This document shows, piece by piece, positions 23,462 to 35,022 of a stretch of 64,000 bases of DNA. Below the pieces are notes generated by a model. The model did no database searches and was not told the origin of the DNA. It saw only the letters and a list, made by a program, of their open reading frames with translations. This stretch comes from Spongilla lacustris (taxonomy: Eukaryota > Porifera > Demospongiae > Spongillida > Spongillidae). The position numbers and the translations under genes were made by a program. The first letter of the stretch is position 1, and every line of letters starts with the position of its first letter. The DNA lies in contig OX442415.1 in NCBI GenBank assembly GCA_949361645.1, positions 10,767,071 to 10,831,070 on the forward strand, given 5' to 3'.

Positions 23462-23851
23462 TGTTGTTGTGCCAACTGGTCTTTTTAAACATTGATTGAA
23501 ATCATGTGTTAGTGTTTTGTGTATAAAAATGTTACTGCATGTTGTATTGTCATTTGAATCACGCAGTTATTTGTACTATTCTAACACCAAAAGTGTACAA
23601 TCGTCATGCATGGTGGATCCTAGCTCATGCAGTACAGTAATATGTCCATAATATTATTTTGATGCAAATGCAGTACTTCTGTATTGAAATGAAGGAATGA
23701 CTTGACAAACCTTGGAATGTCATGGAATAGTATGTTTACATGGATCATGGTAAGAAATGTCATGATGGAATCATGCCAAGTCATGGCAAGACATAGCATG
23801 ACTTGCCATGTCATGTTAAAACACAGGCAAGTCATGCCAAGTCATGGCAAG

Positions 23852-24181
23852 ACTTGCCACATTTTTTCTTAGGGTGATATATCACTACATAATCAGCAGG
23901 GTCTGGCGCGTGCAGTTCTCGACCCGTTGAAACACTTCTGCAAGTCAAACCCAACAGAGGAAGCATATGGCAGGCACTAGAACTTCGCGAAAGGTAGGAG
24001 ATCGATGAATATCAGCAAACATGCATGTGCTATTCCATTATTTCACCAATCGATCCCTACAAATGGCAAATGTAACCCCCCCCCCCCCCCACACTCACAC
24101 ACACACCTGGAGCAATGTTTTAAATACTCCTGGACAAGCTTCTATTCAGTTACACCTCCCTGGCCAAGCTTTTGTTATTTC

Positions 24182-24246
<65 letters not shown>

Positions 24247-24390
24247 CAACAACAACATACCTGAGACCACACCAGGTTCAACAACGACACACTGCAGATG
24301 TAGGTCTGCACTGAGTTCACATCACATAAGTACGCTTGTAATTGTAGCACACCTGTACCCTGTACACAATCAAAGCTGGGCAGTTTAAAT
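23852..24390. repeat. Spacer with poly-C and (CA)n microsatellites
   Basis: Poly-C at 24076-24090 and a (CA)n tract at 24185-24244. Open frames here are only repeats such as Thr-His runs. No gene seen. Confidence 0.85.
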
Positions 24391-24479
24391 CAAGTCTAAC
24401 AGACATTGGGTCCACATACCGCATTCTCAACTGATGCATTGGATTGGCCAGCAATTGGGTCAAATGCAGGAAGAGCATC

Positions 24480-24803
24480 ACCTGTCTGAGAGATACAATG
24501 TGGTCTGTGGACCACACAAGGAAGATATTTTTTACCTCCTCTTGTTGTTGCAATCTTGGCTGTACTACATGTAGCGGGAAGGTTTGAAGTGTTAAAACAT
24601 GTGCAAATTTTGCTGTTTTGTTCTATGTGTATGTATGCATAACAACAAGAGGAGTAACAACAAGAGGGCTCTTATTGTAAGTGTTGTTTTACTCTAGTGG
24701 CTTGAAAGTTAGCATGACATTTACTGTAAAACTGCATAGGTGGTAAAAAAATATCTTCCTTGTGTGGTCCACAGACCACATTGTATCTCTCAGACAGGTG
24801 ATG
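24480..24803. mobile_element. MITE-like inverted repeat next to gene D
   Basis: CACCTGTCTGAGAGATACAA and the following ~35 bp at 24480-24540 recur inverted at 24747-24803. Homology between gene D and its paralogs starts right at the right arm, so this element may mark where gene D was truncated. Confidence 0.65.
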
Positions 24804-25031
24804 TTTGCAATTAAGTTGCCAATTGTCATGAATGATTTTGACTCCGCCGCCAAACGATCGGCTGGCATGCTTATGTATGTCTGATAGTGATGAAACTTTT
24901 ATGAAGTGTGGTGTGTAATAAAAGTCTTTATAAGAACTGTTGCCATGTAATGAACAATAATGCACATGCATATGTCTTTGCTGTCTGAAGAATATGAATT
25001 GCGGCGGTCACACACATGTATTTTCATGCAG

Positions 25032-25413
25032 CCTGACATCGCACCACTACCTTCAATAAATGAAGCCGAACTCATTGGGTCACATAAAGGTACATTACGT
25101 ATACATGTACATACACTGATGTAAATGCATGCATGTATAAAATAATTTTAATGGAAAATTATTAATATGTTATGCAGGGGTGCCACGGAATACCACACAA
25201 GAAAATTCTCATGAAAGCTTACAATATCGCCATCGACCACGTAGACCTAGACGTACACGGAACTGCTTCAGATGCCCCCGGTGTTGCGAGTATTGTGAGG
25301 ATAAATTGTGCGGCACCACTATGAAATACGTGATGATCTTTTGTTGTCTGCCTATATTTTGCTGTCCTTGTTTTTGCATTTGCCTTTTATGTAGAAAATT
25401 GAACGGTCAATAA
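25032..25413 (+). pseudogene. Gene D: 3' part of the SH2-like / Cys-rich family
   Basis: Exon 4 (25032-25089, PDIAPLPSINEAELIGSHK) and exon 5 (25178-25413) are spliced with the same phase and GT-AG borders as genes A-C. Exon 5 encodes VPRNTTQENSHESL, an Arg-rich stretch, Cys pairs and the tail PIFCCPCFCICLLC, then TAA. The frame is intact. Exons 1-3 are not seen upstream on the plus strand, where the BEN/transposase element lies. It is probably a partial copy, though distant exons cannot be excluded. Confidence 0.75.
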
Positions 25414-25985
25414 CTTAATACTTGCAATTTTATAAGTCTGAGCAATATTAGAATTACATCTGTTCTGTCTGTTCCGACAAATTTGATCCTGCATTTATGA
25501 TGACCAAATCGGTCCCATGAAACAAGCAATGAATTTATCTTCGTGTAAAATATTCACATTTTATGAATTTGATTATATTAAATCTGCTTGGCCAGTTCTC
25601 TGTTATTATTATCAATATGATGGGCACATGGTATTTACATGTACATTCACTGGTAAAAGCTGAAGTAAATAAGAAATTTCTTATTACAGTGCTTTCTAAA
25701 GTACAGGCTTGCATGAGGTCTTGACTGGTAACTGATTCGATGATGTAATGATATTGAATTAAGCAAACCTGAAATACCTCAAAATGTCACCTGATGCTCC
25801 TGCACCTGTGCATCCACCTAATAACCACACTCCTAAACCCATTAATAACCACATCCCTAAATCCATTAAAAACCACACCCCTAAACCCACCCAATAACCA
25901 CACGAAATACAATTGATTTGTGATATTTCCAGTGCAGATAACCTCACGGGCTGGTTATGATGCTAACTTTCCTTTGCTATCCTGA
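25414..25985. other. Gene D downstream region, no gene
   Basis: Contains repeated AATAACCACA(T/C)CC words at 25815-25900. It aligns with the region downstream of gene B (61320-61480), supporting a common origin of the 3' flanks. Confidence 0.6.
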
Positions 25986-25989
25986 GGTC

Positions 25990-26470
25990 TGCAGTAGTGT
26001 GCCTTAAAGGAAACAGATACATTTTCCTGTCGTTTGAATGCATTGAATTAGACGGAAAATAAGCTCCCGCCTAAATACATGATATGTATGACAGGTATGC
26101 ATGGTAACAAGCGGGATGGTACATTGGCGAGGTTATGCTTAGTTATTGGCTGTAAGCGGCAGCTGACAGCACTGGTAAAAGCAGTTGCTGGAGACTGTTG
26201 TTCAGTCTAAGCGTTCGTGCACGGCATAACTTACAAGCACCAGAAATTTTTCACCGAATATGAGCGACGACGAGAATAACGAGACCCAAACGTCCCGTGC
26301 CGGTGAAAGTGGTGACCCACTCGCACGCGCGGCAATCACCAGTTCGCAAGCCGAGCTACGAGAGCTGCGGGATGAGGTGCGGGGGGCGCAAGAGGATACG
26401 GCCCAAAGTTGCATGACCAGCCTGAGGTGTGAACGGCCGTACCAAATTCGCAAGAAAGGCGACCATAGAT
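25990..26470 (+). mobile_element. Gypsy LTR plus start of gag (truncated)
   Basis: 25990-26250 matches the LTR of the Gypsy element at 50.8-51.1 kb (CATTGAATTAGACGG, CAGCTGACAGCACTGG, GACTGTTGTTCAGTCTAAGC). An ATG at 26260 starts MSDDENNETQTSRAGESGDP, an acidic gag-like opening that runs about 65 codons and then is cut off near the next element at 26464. Confidence 0.7.
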
Positions 26471-26496
26471 AATAGAATAAAGGGATTGGAAACGGT

Positions 26497-28388
26497 ATAT
26501 ATGTTACGCGCAAAGCGTGGATTTGCGCAATCCCGGGATTGTCCTGCGCAAACCCTGGATCCATGGTTTGTGGTACAAACCATGGATTGGCCGCGCAATC
26601 CTGGGATTGCTCGTGCGCAAAGCATGGATCAGGACAATCCTGGGATTGCCCTGCGCAAAGCATAGATCAGACATGTCTGCATGTGATATATTTAATTAGC
26701 GATGGGTAACGAATAATGAGTACATCCACATTAGTTTATATCAAATAACATGCGTTTGCAGTACAAATAAAAAGCCTATGGTGTACAAATACAATTGTTC
26801 TCTACTGATGAGAAACTGAGCACAATCTTGAAAACGTGGTCAGGCTCATTACATCTTGACAAACAGTTCTTCATGTCTTCCTTTGTACAGTTGCTCAGTA
26901 AGCCTCCAATAATGCTACCAAATACATTTCCCCTGAGATATCACTTTTTCCTCAACATCTCCAGTACCTGCAAAAATATATGGAGAGAAATTATTACATC
27001 AAGATTTTAATTGGCATTGCATGTATAAATTACTTAATTTCATGCCAATCAGCCCAAGACTAATTTCCATTGAATAACTATCATTTCTCATTCCTCAAGT
27101 CCTTGACTTTGAGGATGATGGTCTGTCATCAAGAATGGTCGAGTCACCAGGCCAGTTCTTTACAAAATCAGCAATTAAAGTGCTCCCATTGTAATATTTT
27201 GCATGGGTAAAATAAGATATAAGCAAATTTTAATTGATTTGGTGCAAGGTTCCAGCTAGGCCACCTCCTTGCCCCTGGCTCTGAAGAGCAGGATTGGTCC
27301 ATACCTATCCAATCATCAGTGATTAACCTTGTAGATAAAATCACAACTTGAACACGCACTTGAGGCTACAATATAGATTAGTACTTTAGGATTTTAGTGG
27401 CACTGACAAGATTTTGCTGTAGTGTTTTGTAAAGAACTGGCCTGGTGACTCGATCATTCTCGATGACAGACCAGCATCCTTATAAACTGAATATCCACAC
27501 CCGTAGACCATGGAAGACATTCAAAGAATGCTAAATCTATAAAACATACATACATACATACATACATGTATAACTATGAAATTAACCATTTTCTCTGTAC
27601 ATGCATGAGTTAGAGTTTTTTTTTTTTTTTTTGTAATACATGACCTCATTGTTGACACTGTTATAAAAAAATCTTCCACATACACCAATTTACTAACACG
27701 GCTGTTATTAGAAACCTGAACAGATTTTTTTTTATTTATGACGAAAAATACTTGTCACATGTTTCTAATGCTGGCTGGTGAACAGAGCACATCACAGAGT
27801 CAGCGTCCAATTGCAACTTCACCCAAAACTTCAAACGGTCGGTACTATAGTCCCATTTATACGCGCAACTACCCAACAAACTAGCTCCCTGATTTCCTTT
27901 TTGACAAATACAGCTGTACTGAGCCGGCGCCCATATTTGCGTTACATATTGACAGTACAGATACGACTTTCACCCACTATCGTGATTAGCGGGCGCCCAT
28001 AAGCTGGATTCAAGCGAAGCCACTGGGCCTTTTACAACCATCACAAGAAAGTGTTCTATTGAGGGCATCAATCGATCCGCTCTTAATAATGCCTACCACA
28101 CAATTAACTTACCGTCTTGAAAAGCCCAAATAGGTTGGAGACCAGACCTGATAGACCGACAGGTCACCTCAACTTATCTGTGTGTAGGCTCAACGGCTCT
28201 GCCAGGCTCTGGCGTAGTCGACACAACTTTTGTGCCTTCGTTCAGTTGAACATTACGAGATACGCGAGTTGATTGGGTTAAAATATATATAAGGGCAATC
28301 TCGAGTTTGCGCAAACAAACCATGGATCCAGGGTTTGCGCAGGACAATCCCGGGTTTGCGCAAATCCACGCTTTGCGCGTAACATATA
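26497..28388. repeat. Inverted ~75-bp GCGCAAA / CCATGG repeats
   Basis: ATGTTACGCGCAAAGCGTGG onward at 26497-26571 recurs inverted at 28316-28388, including CCCTGGATCCATGGTTTG. The left side continues to 26665 with shuffled copies of the same words (TTTGCGCA, CAATCCTGGGATTG, CATGGATT). This looks like a subterminal repeat array. Confidence 0.75.
27110..27480. mobile_element. MITE with ~50-bp inverted ends
   Basis: GGTCTGTCATCAAGAATGGT onward through CCAGGCCAGTTCTTTACAAA at the left is mirrored at 27420-27478. No coding capacity. Confidence 0.7.
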
Positions 28389-30240
28389 CATTTACGTGAC
28401 GTCACGTTCCGATACATGACCGTGCTTCGCATTGAATCTTGTAGTCGGCGTGTGAGCTATTGAGCATCCTTCCTTAAAGAGCTTCTTTAGTGTCGTTTAA
28501 CTTTTTACTGTATGAGAGCAACCTTTTTGACACTCAAAAAGCATATAGCTATTCTTTTCAGTACAGACGTCTCGGCTGAGGCAGACGCGATCGTAGCTGC
28601 AACCTGATCGGGTAGTGGTTGTGTGATTTTCCTGGACACTAGCAACATTTTAAATCCATTTTATGAGTTCACATATAGTTTACGTAGTAGATAGTGTGGC
28701 GTTGTAATGTTTAGGAGTCTCTTGTGAAGGGGTTTGACGTCGTAGATCGGGAATTTGTCCGCTTATATGATAGCCAAAAAGCGTACCTTTTGTGTAATCT
28801 TCCCAGAAAAGTGGTTTGGATTCTAGAGTATTTGAGTGCATAAATTGAATCAGACATTTATATATAGAGTGGCGTGATCAATATCTCTTGTATGTTGTGT
28901 ATGTGTTACAGTAGCAAATGGCTAGCAAGCTTCGTTGGGTCGATCGCGCAACAATAGGAAGAGAAATTCCCAACAACAACAAAATCAATGGGGAATCTTA
29001 AAAAACTGGAGGCCTTCAAAGAAAGTGTTTTAAAGAGCATAAAGCTTGTATCTACTTTCTCGGCAAAGCTTTCGTGCGCGCTTGTTCTAGCTAGCATCAT
29101 GGTGGTCATTGACACTTGGGTCAAGTACATGTATATGTACGACTTTGGCTGCTTTTTTAGACAGCTTCATTCTATGAGTATCTAACGCCATGCATCTCGT
29201 CATCAAAATAGCGCTTCAAAGGATCGCATACATGTATAGCAGACAAAGCTGCCTTATAGGAACACAAATTTACGGAATTACGAAATGCGGATGAATCCCG
29301 TAATCTTTAGCGTTTCTTTATTCTATTATCTATGGTTATAGACCTGGCGAAGGGATATTTGATGTCCTGGCTGAATTGCGTAATATATCTTAGGCCGTAG
29401 CATGCAGGACAAGGTTGAAAAACTGGAGAGGGGGGGGGGGGGGGGGGGGGGGCTAAATGGATGGGAGGGTGCAAAGGGGGCGGATCCCCCTTTTGCAACA
29501 GCTAGGGGATATGGGGGAGCGCTGTAAGCTCCCACCGGAGTCTGGGGCGGAGCCCCAATATCCCAGGAAATTAATGATTGTTTTTTTTTTTTCCTCACGT
29601 ATGCACTACATACATGTACATGTATGTACAGGCTCTGGCTGTACCAATGTGCTTCGTGTACAGAGCGAGTCAGTACTACAACCCCCCTTGTACATAAAAT
29701 TAAAAGGGGTACCCAAAAAAAACTGGGGGAGGGGGCCCTTGCCTACGGGCCTGCTATTGGTGCTAAGCTTTTAACTGATATAAGCATGTCTGCTGCATTT
29801 GGATGCAACTCATTATTTATTACAGTTTGCCTATATGGTCATTGTTAAAATGACATGCACTTTCTAAATTTGGTATAAATATTCATTTAACGCTTAACAG
29901 ACTAACAGGGTGTTGTTTTTTTGTGTGCAAATATAATTGGCTAGGTAATAATTAACGATATCTGTTGTCAAAATCCTCGTCAAAATCAGCAATAAAAAAG
30001 TGTTTCAGACTAAGGCATGTACATTGAGTTTTGGATATGTTGGCAAATACATGGCTACTTTGGAATGTGTTGCACCTACAATACCGACACATGTTATGCT
30101 CAGTGAAGTGCATTATAGTGTCAGAATTACCACCTATATATAACTGTTGGTTCAAGTTTTTATTTCAGCGAACTGTGTACAACACGTATTAAACTAGCAG
30201 AATACGTAATCCGACATCCTATATATAGCTAACGGTCCTT
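28389..30240. other. Spacer without a recognised gene
   Basis: Contains a short open frame at 28988-29185, a poly-G tract (29430-29452) and T-runs. A 31-codon frame begins at the ATG at 28918, but no domain or convincing splice context is visible. Confidence 0.5.
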
Positions 30241-30622
30241 TCTCACTGCCCGGTGCACGTTTGGCAAGGCCGGTACAATTTTTGCGTGACCCCCCCCCCC
30301 CCCTCCCCCCTCCCCCCGGACCCAACTCCCTAGGGAATACGGTCCCCCGGACCGAGTTCCCTGGTTGTACAAAACCAATTAACCGGACTCAATATTCCCT
30401 AGGGAATTGAGTCCCCCCCCCCGGACCGTATATTCCCTGGTTTTAAATACATGCATGTATATGTATATGTTCCGCACGGATGTTCAATACGTAGCCCGTT
30501 GATTAACCGGCCAAACGGTTGTTCAACCGTACATGCCATATAATGCGCATGCTCGTATGAATGTGTGAAATAGTGGAGATGGAGAAAGACTCGATCAAGG
30601 TGTCGTTTCAAGAAAATATATA

Positions 30623-30836
30623 TTGACTCCTCTTTTCCTGTTGGAGGAAAACGTACCAGCTAGAGCGGTGATCAGAAAGGAAGTGGCGCAAAGAATCGTC
30701 AACCATCTCAAAGGTACTCCAGATGCTAATGGCGCCTTTCGGCACTTCGTCAAAAAGAGCGGCTTTGCGTTGGTGGACATGCAATTGGTTGGAATAAGAG
30801 ACGTCATGGTAGTTTCTGTGAAAGAAAAGAATCAGG
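30623..30836 (+). CDS. Unknown ORF/exon in the 30.2-34.6 kb element
   Basis: The open frame reads EENVPARAVIRKEVAQRIV, then DANGAFRHFVKKSGFALVD and QLVGIRDVMVVSVKEKNQ, ending at CAG|GTACTA, which could be a splice donor. I do not recognise the family. It may be an upstream exon of the Ulp1-PHD gene. Confidence 0.3.
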
Positions 30837-31334
30837 TACTAATCCTTTCACGATCTTTCACGATGGTGTCTTCCATTTTTTTCTTGGCCCCCCCCCCCCC
30901 CCCCCCCCCCCTCCCCGATCACTACACATATGTAATTCAGCAATAGTGTCAGTAAGTTGTACTCGTCGTATACATGTATAGAATGGAAATGACCGAACGA
31001 TGTTGAAGGAGCATAGAGAAATTCTGAGACAGGTTCATAGCATGCAAGGACTGTTTGCATGCAAATACAAAACTGCTGGCTTATCTTGCACATCACTTTG
31101 CCATCCTGGGCATATCTGCACTAACAACGAGAAAGCAACAACACATGAGGTTGACATAGATTGCGATGAAATTGATGCTGGTTCTACATCCTATTCACAG
31201 AGCAATGTTTGGCTTAACTGCTGAGGGATTGTACTCACAAAATGGCATAAAGACATCTTGCTGTCTTTTTTTGTTGCTGTTCCACTGCATCTTTAACAAC
31301 AATTACAACTTCATACTAACACAAATAACACACA

Positions 31335-31590
31335 AGGGTTCAGCTAACAGGCCAGCTGGATCTTGCCATGACTGCCTTAGCGTTCTCCCTCACCAAGGTC
31401 AGGCTTAGTCTCCCATACATGTCCTGCCTCACCACGGCTTCACTGGAGGCTGAGCCCACTGCCAACCTCCTGCTGATCCAGTTGAACATTTCCAGAGCCT
31501 TCTCTCCCCAACCACCATATGTCTCTACAGCCAGGGGAATGCACTCCCACCCAAGTTCTGCACAGCTTGTAATAGCTGGATATACATGTA
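31335..31590 (-). pseudogene. RLE-LINE C-terminal fragment inside the Ulp1 ORF
   Basis: The minus strand reads ELGWECIPLAVETYGGWGEK and GRLSLTLVRE, matching the C-terminus of the 7.4-kb element protein. It interrupts the protease frame between KDILLS and DDIINA. The short length suggests a 5'-truncated insertion. Confidence 0.75.
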
Positions 31591-31985
31591 GAAGATGACA
31601 TTATCAATGCATCACAGTATTTGATAAAGGAGAACCCTACTTGTAGAGGTCTTCAATCCACTCAACTTGCAGTTAGATTTCAGATGGAAATACAAAAAGG
31701 GTTTTGTTCAAGTACTGAACATTAATAAGTCGCATTGGATAGCTGTATCTTCTATGAACTGCCAACAATCTACCATAAAGGTTTATAATAGCTTTTATGG
31801 GTACCTACCTGATGACACAAAGAAACAAATTGCTGATATCATGCAACCTCCATGCCTCAAAATTGAAGTATACAGTACATTGATGTGTAAAAGCAGAAAG
31901 GAAAAAGTGATTGTGAGTTGTTTGCTATTTCATTTGCCACCTCGCTTGCCCATCTTCAAGACCCTGCAAGCATAACCTACGACTA

Positions 31986-33573
31986 CAGTGGAAACCATCA
32001 CACTTGGAACAATAATTTTTTGGTACTTTTTTTGACTACATTTGAATTTATTTCAATAACAATAAGCTCAAATGCAAATCTGACAACGTAGGTATAGTGT
32101 ACAACTATTTTTCAATACATACTGAAAGTTAAAAAGCATCACGTGACTATTTACTTTTGTTATTAACACTTGTTGTGACCCCAGTACTAAAGAAATTGTA
32201 AGCTGAATTCCTCCTCCTGTAGGCAATAGATCTTAGCCAAATTTGCAATACATCTAGAGAACAAGCATCACCAACCTTTGGCCGCGTCCGTTTTTAAGTC
32301 CGGTAAATAGTTACAGTTTTATCGAGCTGGATGTGCGTTTTTAGCTAGTAAAAGCTTAGGGATGCTATTTCGTAGTACGCTCTCACTGAACGGCTATACT
32401 TCGTCTCCGACTTGTCATATGTTAGATCTATCCCAAAAGCGTACTTCGGAGGCAATAGACCCTTCTTTGCCGTTAGAAAAGTGTTATCAAAGACGAATAC
32501 CTGAAAACTTCCGCCATTTCCCTATGAATTGCATTTGAAACGTCATCATAGCGTCATTCTTCGTATGAATATATTTTTAATGTGACGTCTTCGGTCTTTG
32601 TTTATCCAGTACCTGTGGGCTACGAACGGCTAGTAAAGCAGCAGCATCGATCTGGGCAGGCCTCTAGAAACGGCAATGAGCAAGAGGCAACTCCAATGCT
32701 GGAAACGAAAAGCGGTGGAATAAGCGGTCCCGCGTATACCAGTAGGCCTACCATCCAGGCCGCTTATATAATTTACTAATTCCACCGCTTTTCGTCTCCA
32801 GCTTTTGGCGTTTGCCTCTTGTTTTTTGCCATTTCTAGGCCTGCCCATATTGACGCTGCTGATTTTCTAGCCGTTCGTCGTGAGTGGCTTTTTACAATCT
32901 CCATTGACAGCACTTGCACCATAGATATTAGATCTATGCTTGCACCCACTGGCTAAACATATACCGAAGACGTCACATTAAACATATAGTCATACGAATA
33001 ATGACGCTATGGATGACGTTTCAAATGCAATTCATAGGAAAATGGCGGAAGTTTTCAGGTATTCGTCTTTGATAGCACTTTTCTAACAGCAAAGGAGGGT
33101 CTATTGCCTCCGAAGTACGCTTTTGCGCTAGATCTAACATGTGACGAGTCGGAGACGAAATATATCAGTTCACTGAGAGCGTACTACGAAATAGCATCCC
33201 TAAGCTTTTACTAGCTAAAAACGCACATCCAGCTCGATAAAACTGTAACTATTTACCGGACTTAAAAACGGACGCGGCCAAAGGTTGGTGATGCTTGTTC
33301 TCTAGATATATTGCAAATTTGGCTAAGATCTATTGCCTACAGGAGGAGGAATTCAGCTTACAATTTCTTTAGTACTGGGGTCACAACAAGTGTTAATAAC
33401 AAAAGTAAATAGTCACGTGATGCTTTTTAACTTTCAGTATGTATTGAAAAATAGTTGTACACTATACCTACGTTGTCAGATTTGCATTTGAGCTTATTGT
33501 TATTGAAATAAATTCAAATGTAGTCAAAAAAAGTACCAAAAAATTATTGTTCCAAGTGTGATGGTTTCCACTG
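31986..33573. mobile_element. 1.59-kb near-perfect palindrome flanked by TA
   Basis: The ends are CAGTGGAAACCATCAC and its complement, with TA directly outside at 31984-31985 and 33574-33575. The arms (~770 bp) mirror each other up to the centre near 32780, apart from an extra ~80-bp segment near 32880-32970 in the right arm. The TA duplication and CAGTGG end fit a Tc1/mariner-type foldback derivative. No transposase inside. It splits the Ulp1-PHD gene. Confidence 0.85.
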
Positions 33574-34640
33574 TAGGCTAAAATGAGAACACATCTAATG
33601 CACTGCTTTGAAACACGGAGCAGGACACCTTTTCCTTCACATGGGTCTCGTAGACCCAGTGATCCAAATATCGAACCCTACTCAATCTATTGTGTCTGCC
33701 GAATAATTAATGATGACCCTCCCATGATCCAGTGTTCCTCATGCACAGAGTGGTATATCATATGGCTTGTTGTGCTGTGCCTTCACGGTTCATGACAAAC
33801 AAAAGACTACAATGGAAATGCCAGTCTTGTGCAAAGTAACAGAACTGTTCATTCATTGTCATACATGCATGTACATGCAGCTGATCCTAGCTCATTAATT
33901 TGTTCTAATTGCATCCGGTCATCCTTCCCTATTTTATTGTCCAATACTATACAAGCATGCATGTAGAATAATATTCATCAGGTATTGTTGAAGATGTTTA
34001 AACACTGCAAGCAATTTAGGCAATCACTGTAACAATCTTACTTCCCATTTGATCAAACATACACCAAAAATAAGCTTCATAAATGAACAAATCACATGGC
34101 ATTGCATATATATGCATGCCGCATGCGTAATTATAATGAAGATTGGAAAGTTGTGCACCTTAGATACATGCAGCTCTACTTCAATTGCATGGATCAGTAT
34201 CATTATGTTACACAACCGGACGGGCGGTTGATCAACAGGACAATTTCGCCTGTCCCGTTAAACAACCGGACAGCCGGTTATTCAACCGTCCGATAACTTA
34301 CCGCCATTATGCATCCGGTCAGCCGGTTGATCATCGGGATAACCGGTTGATCAACCGGCGTCCGGTTGATCATCGGGATAAATTAACCATCCGTGCGGAA
34401 CATATATTCCACCCCTTGCATTCACGTAAGGGTTGGTACATTTGGTTCGAAAAGCAAAAGCCATTGATCGCAGGTCGTCAATTATATAAGCAGCCTCAGT
34501 ATTCAGTCTTTAACAATGAACTGTTTTCTTCGGTCTGGGATTGTCACGCGAAAATTGGTCCGGGCAAAAAGTGGTCCGGGTGGACCACTTTTGGTTGCCA
34601 AATTTGGTCCGGGTTGCCAAAAGTCACATATTTTATCAGC

Positions 34641-35022
34641 CTTTGCTACATGTAGCTCTTTCAGGATGGCCTTCCGTCATATAATTATAAATTGTGATGA
34701 ACATGAACTGATAGATTAACGATTGTAATTAAAAGTATACACATGCACGGAAGCGTGTCAAGTTACAAAAATTGTCTCAACGTATCATGATCATGAACTC
34801 GTTGATAGTTGAAGGCGTGTTTTGGAGGATTTTAAATCAAATAGACCCTGATTTCATGATGGCATGCACATGCAGTATTCCTATGATCCATGCAAGCGCA
34901 CAGCAAGTACAGCTGATTATCGAAAAATGAAAACAGCAGGCTTTAATCCTTGCCGTTGCTAAAGGAGTGACTTCGGTTGGTGTTCTTGAGTCCAAAGTTA
35001 TACCAAAAGGTTTGTAGCCAGT
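34641..35022. other. Spacer, nothing recognised
   Basis: No domain, repeat or splice pattern that I can support. Confidence 0.5.

Larger units (their letters stand above)
18060..23851. mobile_element. Candidate EnSpm/CACTA-like transposon carrying a BEN gene and a transposase gene
   Basis: CTTGCCATGACATGGCAT at 18060-18077 recurs inverted, 17 of 18 matching, at 23834-23851 and again at 23773-23790. Further CTTGCCATG and CATGACTTG words lie near the right end. EnSpm elements carry such subterminal repeat arrays. Between them are a minus-strand BEN-domain gene and a plus-strand EnSpm-type transposase with a 525-bp shared 5' region. I could not find a clear CACTA terminus or target duplication, so exact ends are uncertain and inclusion of the BEN gene is inference. 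Confidence 0.55.
26464..29334. mobile_element. Large TIR element related to the 15.5-kb transposon
   Basis: The left end CATAGATAATAGAATAAAG is mirrored at 29316-29334. Directly inside the left end is GGGATTGGAAACGG, as in the 15498 element. No target duplication matches, so the ends may come from different copies. I find no transposase inside, only smaller inverted repeats and short frames. Confidence 0.5.
31000..33839 (+). pseudogene. Ulp1-like protease plus PHD finger, split by two insertions
   Basis: In order: CKYKTAGLSCTSLCHPGH (Cys-rich, ~31060), LTKWHKDILLS (~31231), a LINE fragment, DDIINASQYLIKENP (~31592), VQVLNINKSHWIAVSS (His of the Ulp1 triad, ~31690) and VYNSFYGYLPDD (Asp position is Asn, ~31780). 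Then SDCELFAISFATSLAHLQDP (catalytic Cys, ~31911), the palindrome, and a C4HC3 PHD finger YCVCRIINDDPPMIQCSSC (~33690) ending WKCQSCAK and TAA. Ulp1/C48 proteases cleave SUMO-like conjugates; PHD fingers often read histone tails. Frameshifts occur near 31680, 31908 and 33754 (two extra bases). The combination is typical of transposon-linked genes, but I cannot name the element family. Confidence 0.65.
30240..34640. mobile_element. Decayed transposon with nested inverted ends
   Basis: Inner ends: TATATGTTCCGCACGGATG near 30465 is mirrored near 34388-34408, with inverted CCGGTTGATCAACCGG-type words inside both ends (30490-30530 and 34210-34380). Outer sequences rich in GGTCCGGG also mirror each other (about 30260-30440 and 34550-34625). 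It contains the Ulp1-PHD pseudogene. Target duplications are not visible, so exact borders are approximate. Confidence 0.55.

Noticed and set aside
24005..24388. 127-aa open frame rich in Thr-His
   Set aside because: It is a translation of the (CA)n and poly-C microsatellites.
28988..29185. 65-aa ORF with a hydrophobic stretch
   Set aside because: Uses a non-conserved context, with no donor/acceptor pattern and no family match I can name.
26464..29334. Autonomous transposon
   Set aside because: No transposase is found and the flanking bases do not form a target duplication; kept only as a low-confidence TIR element.
32582..32848. ORFs in the palindrome arms on both strands
   Set aside because: They mirror each other because of the palindrome and have no known domain.
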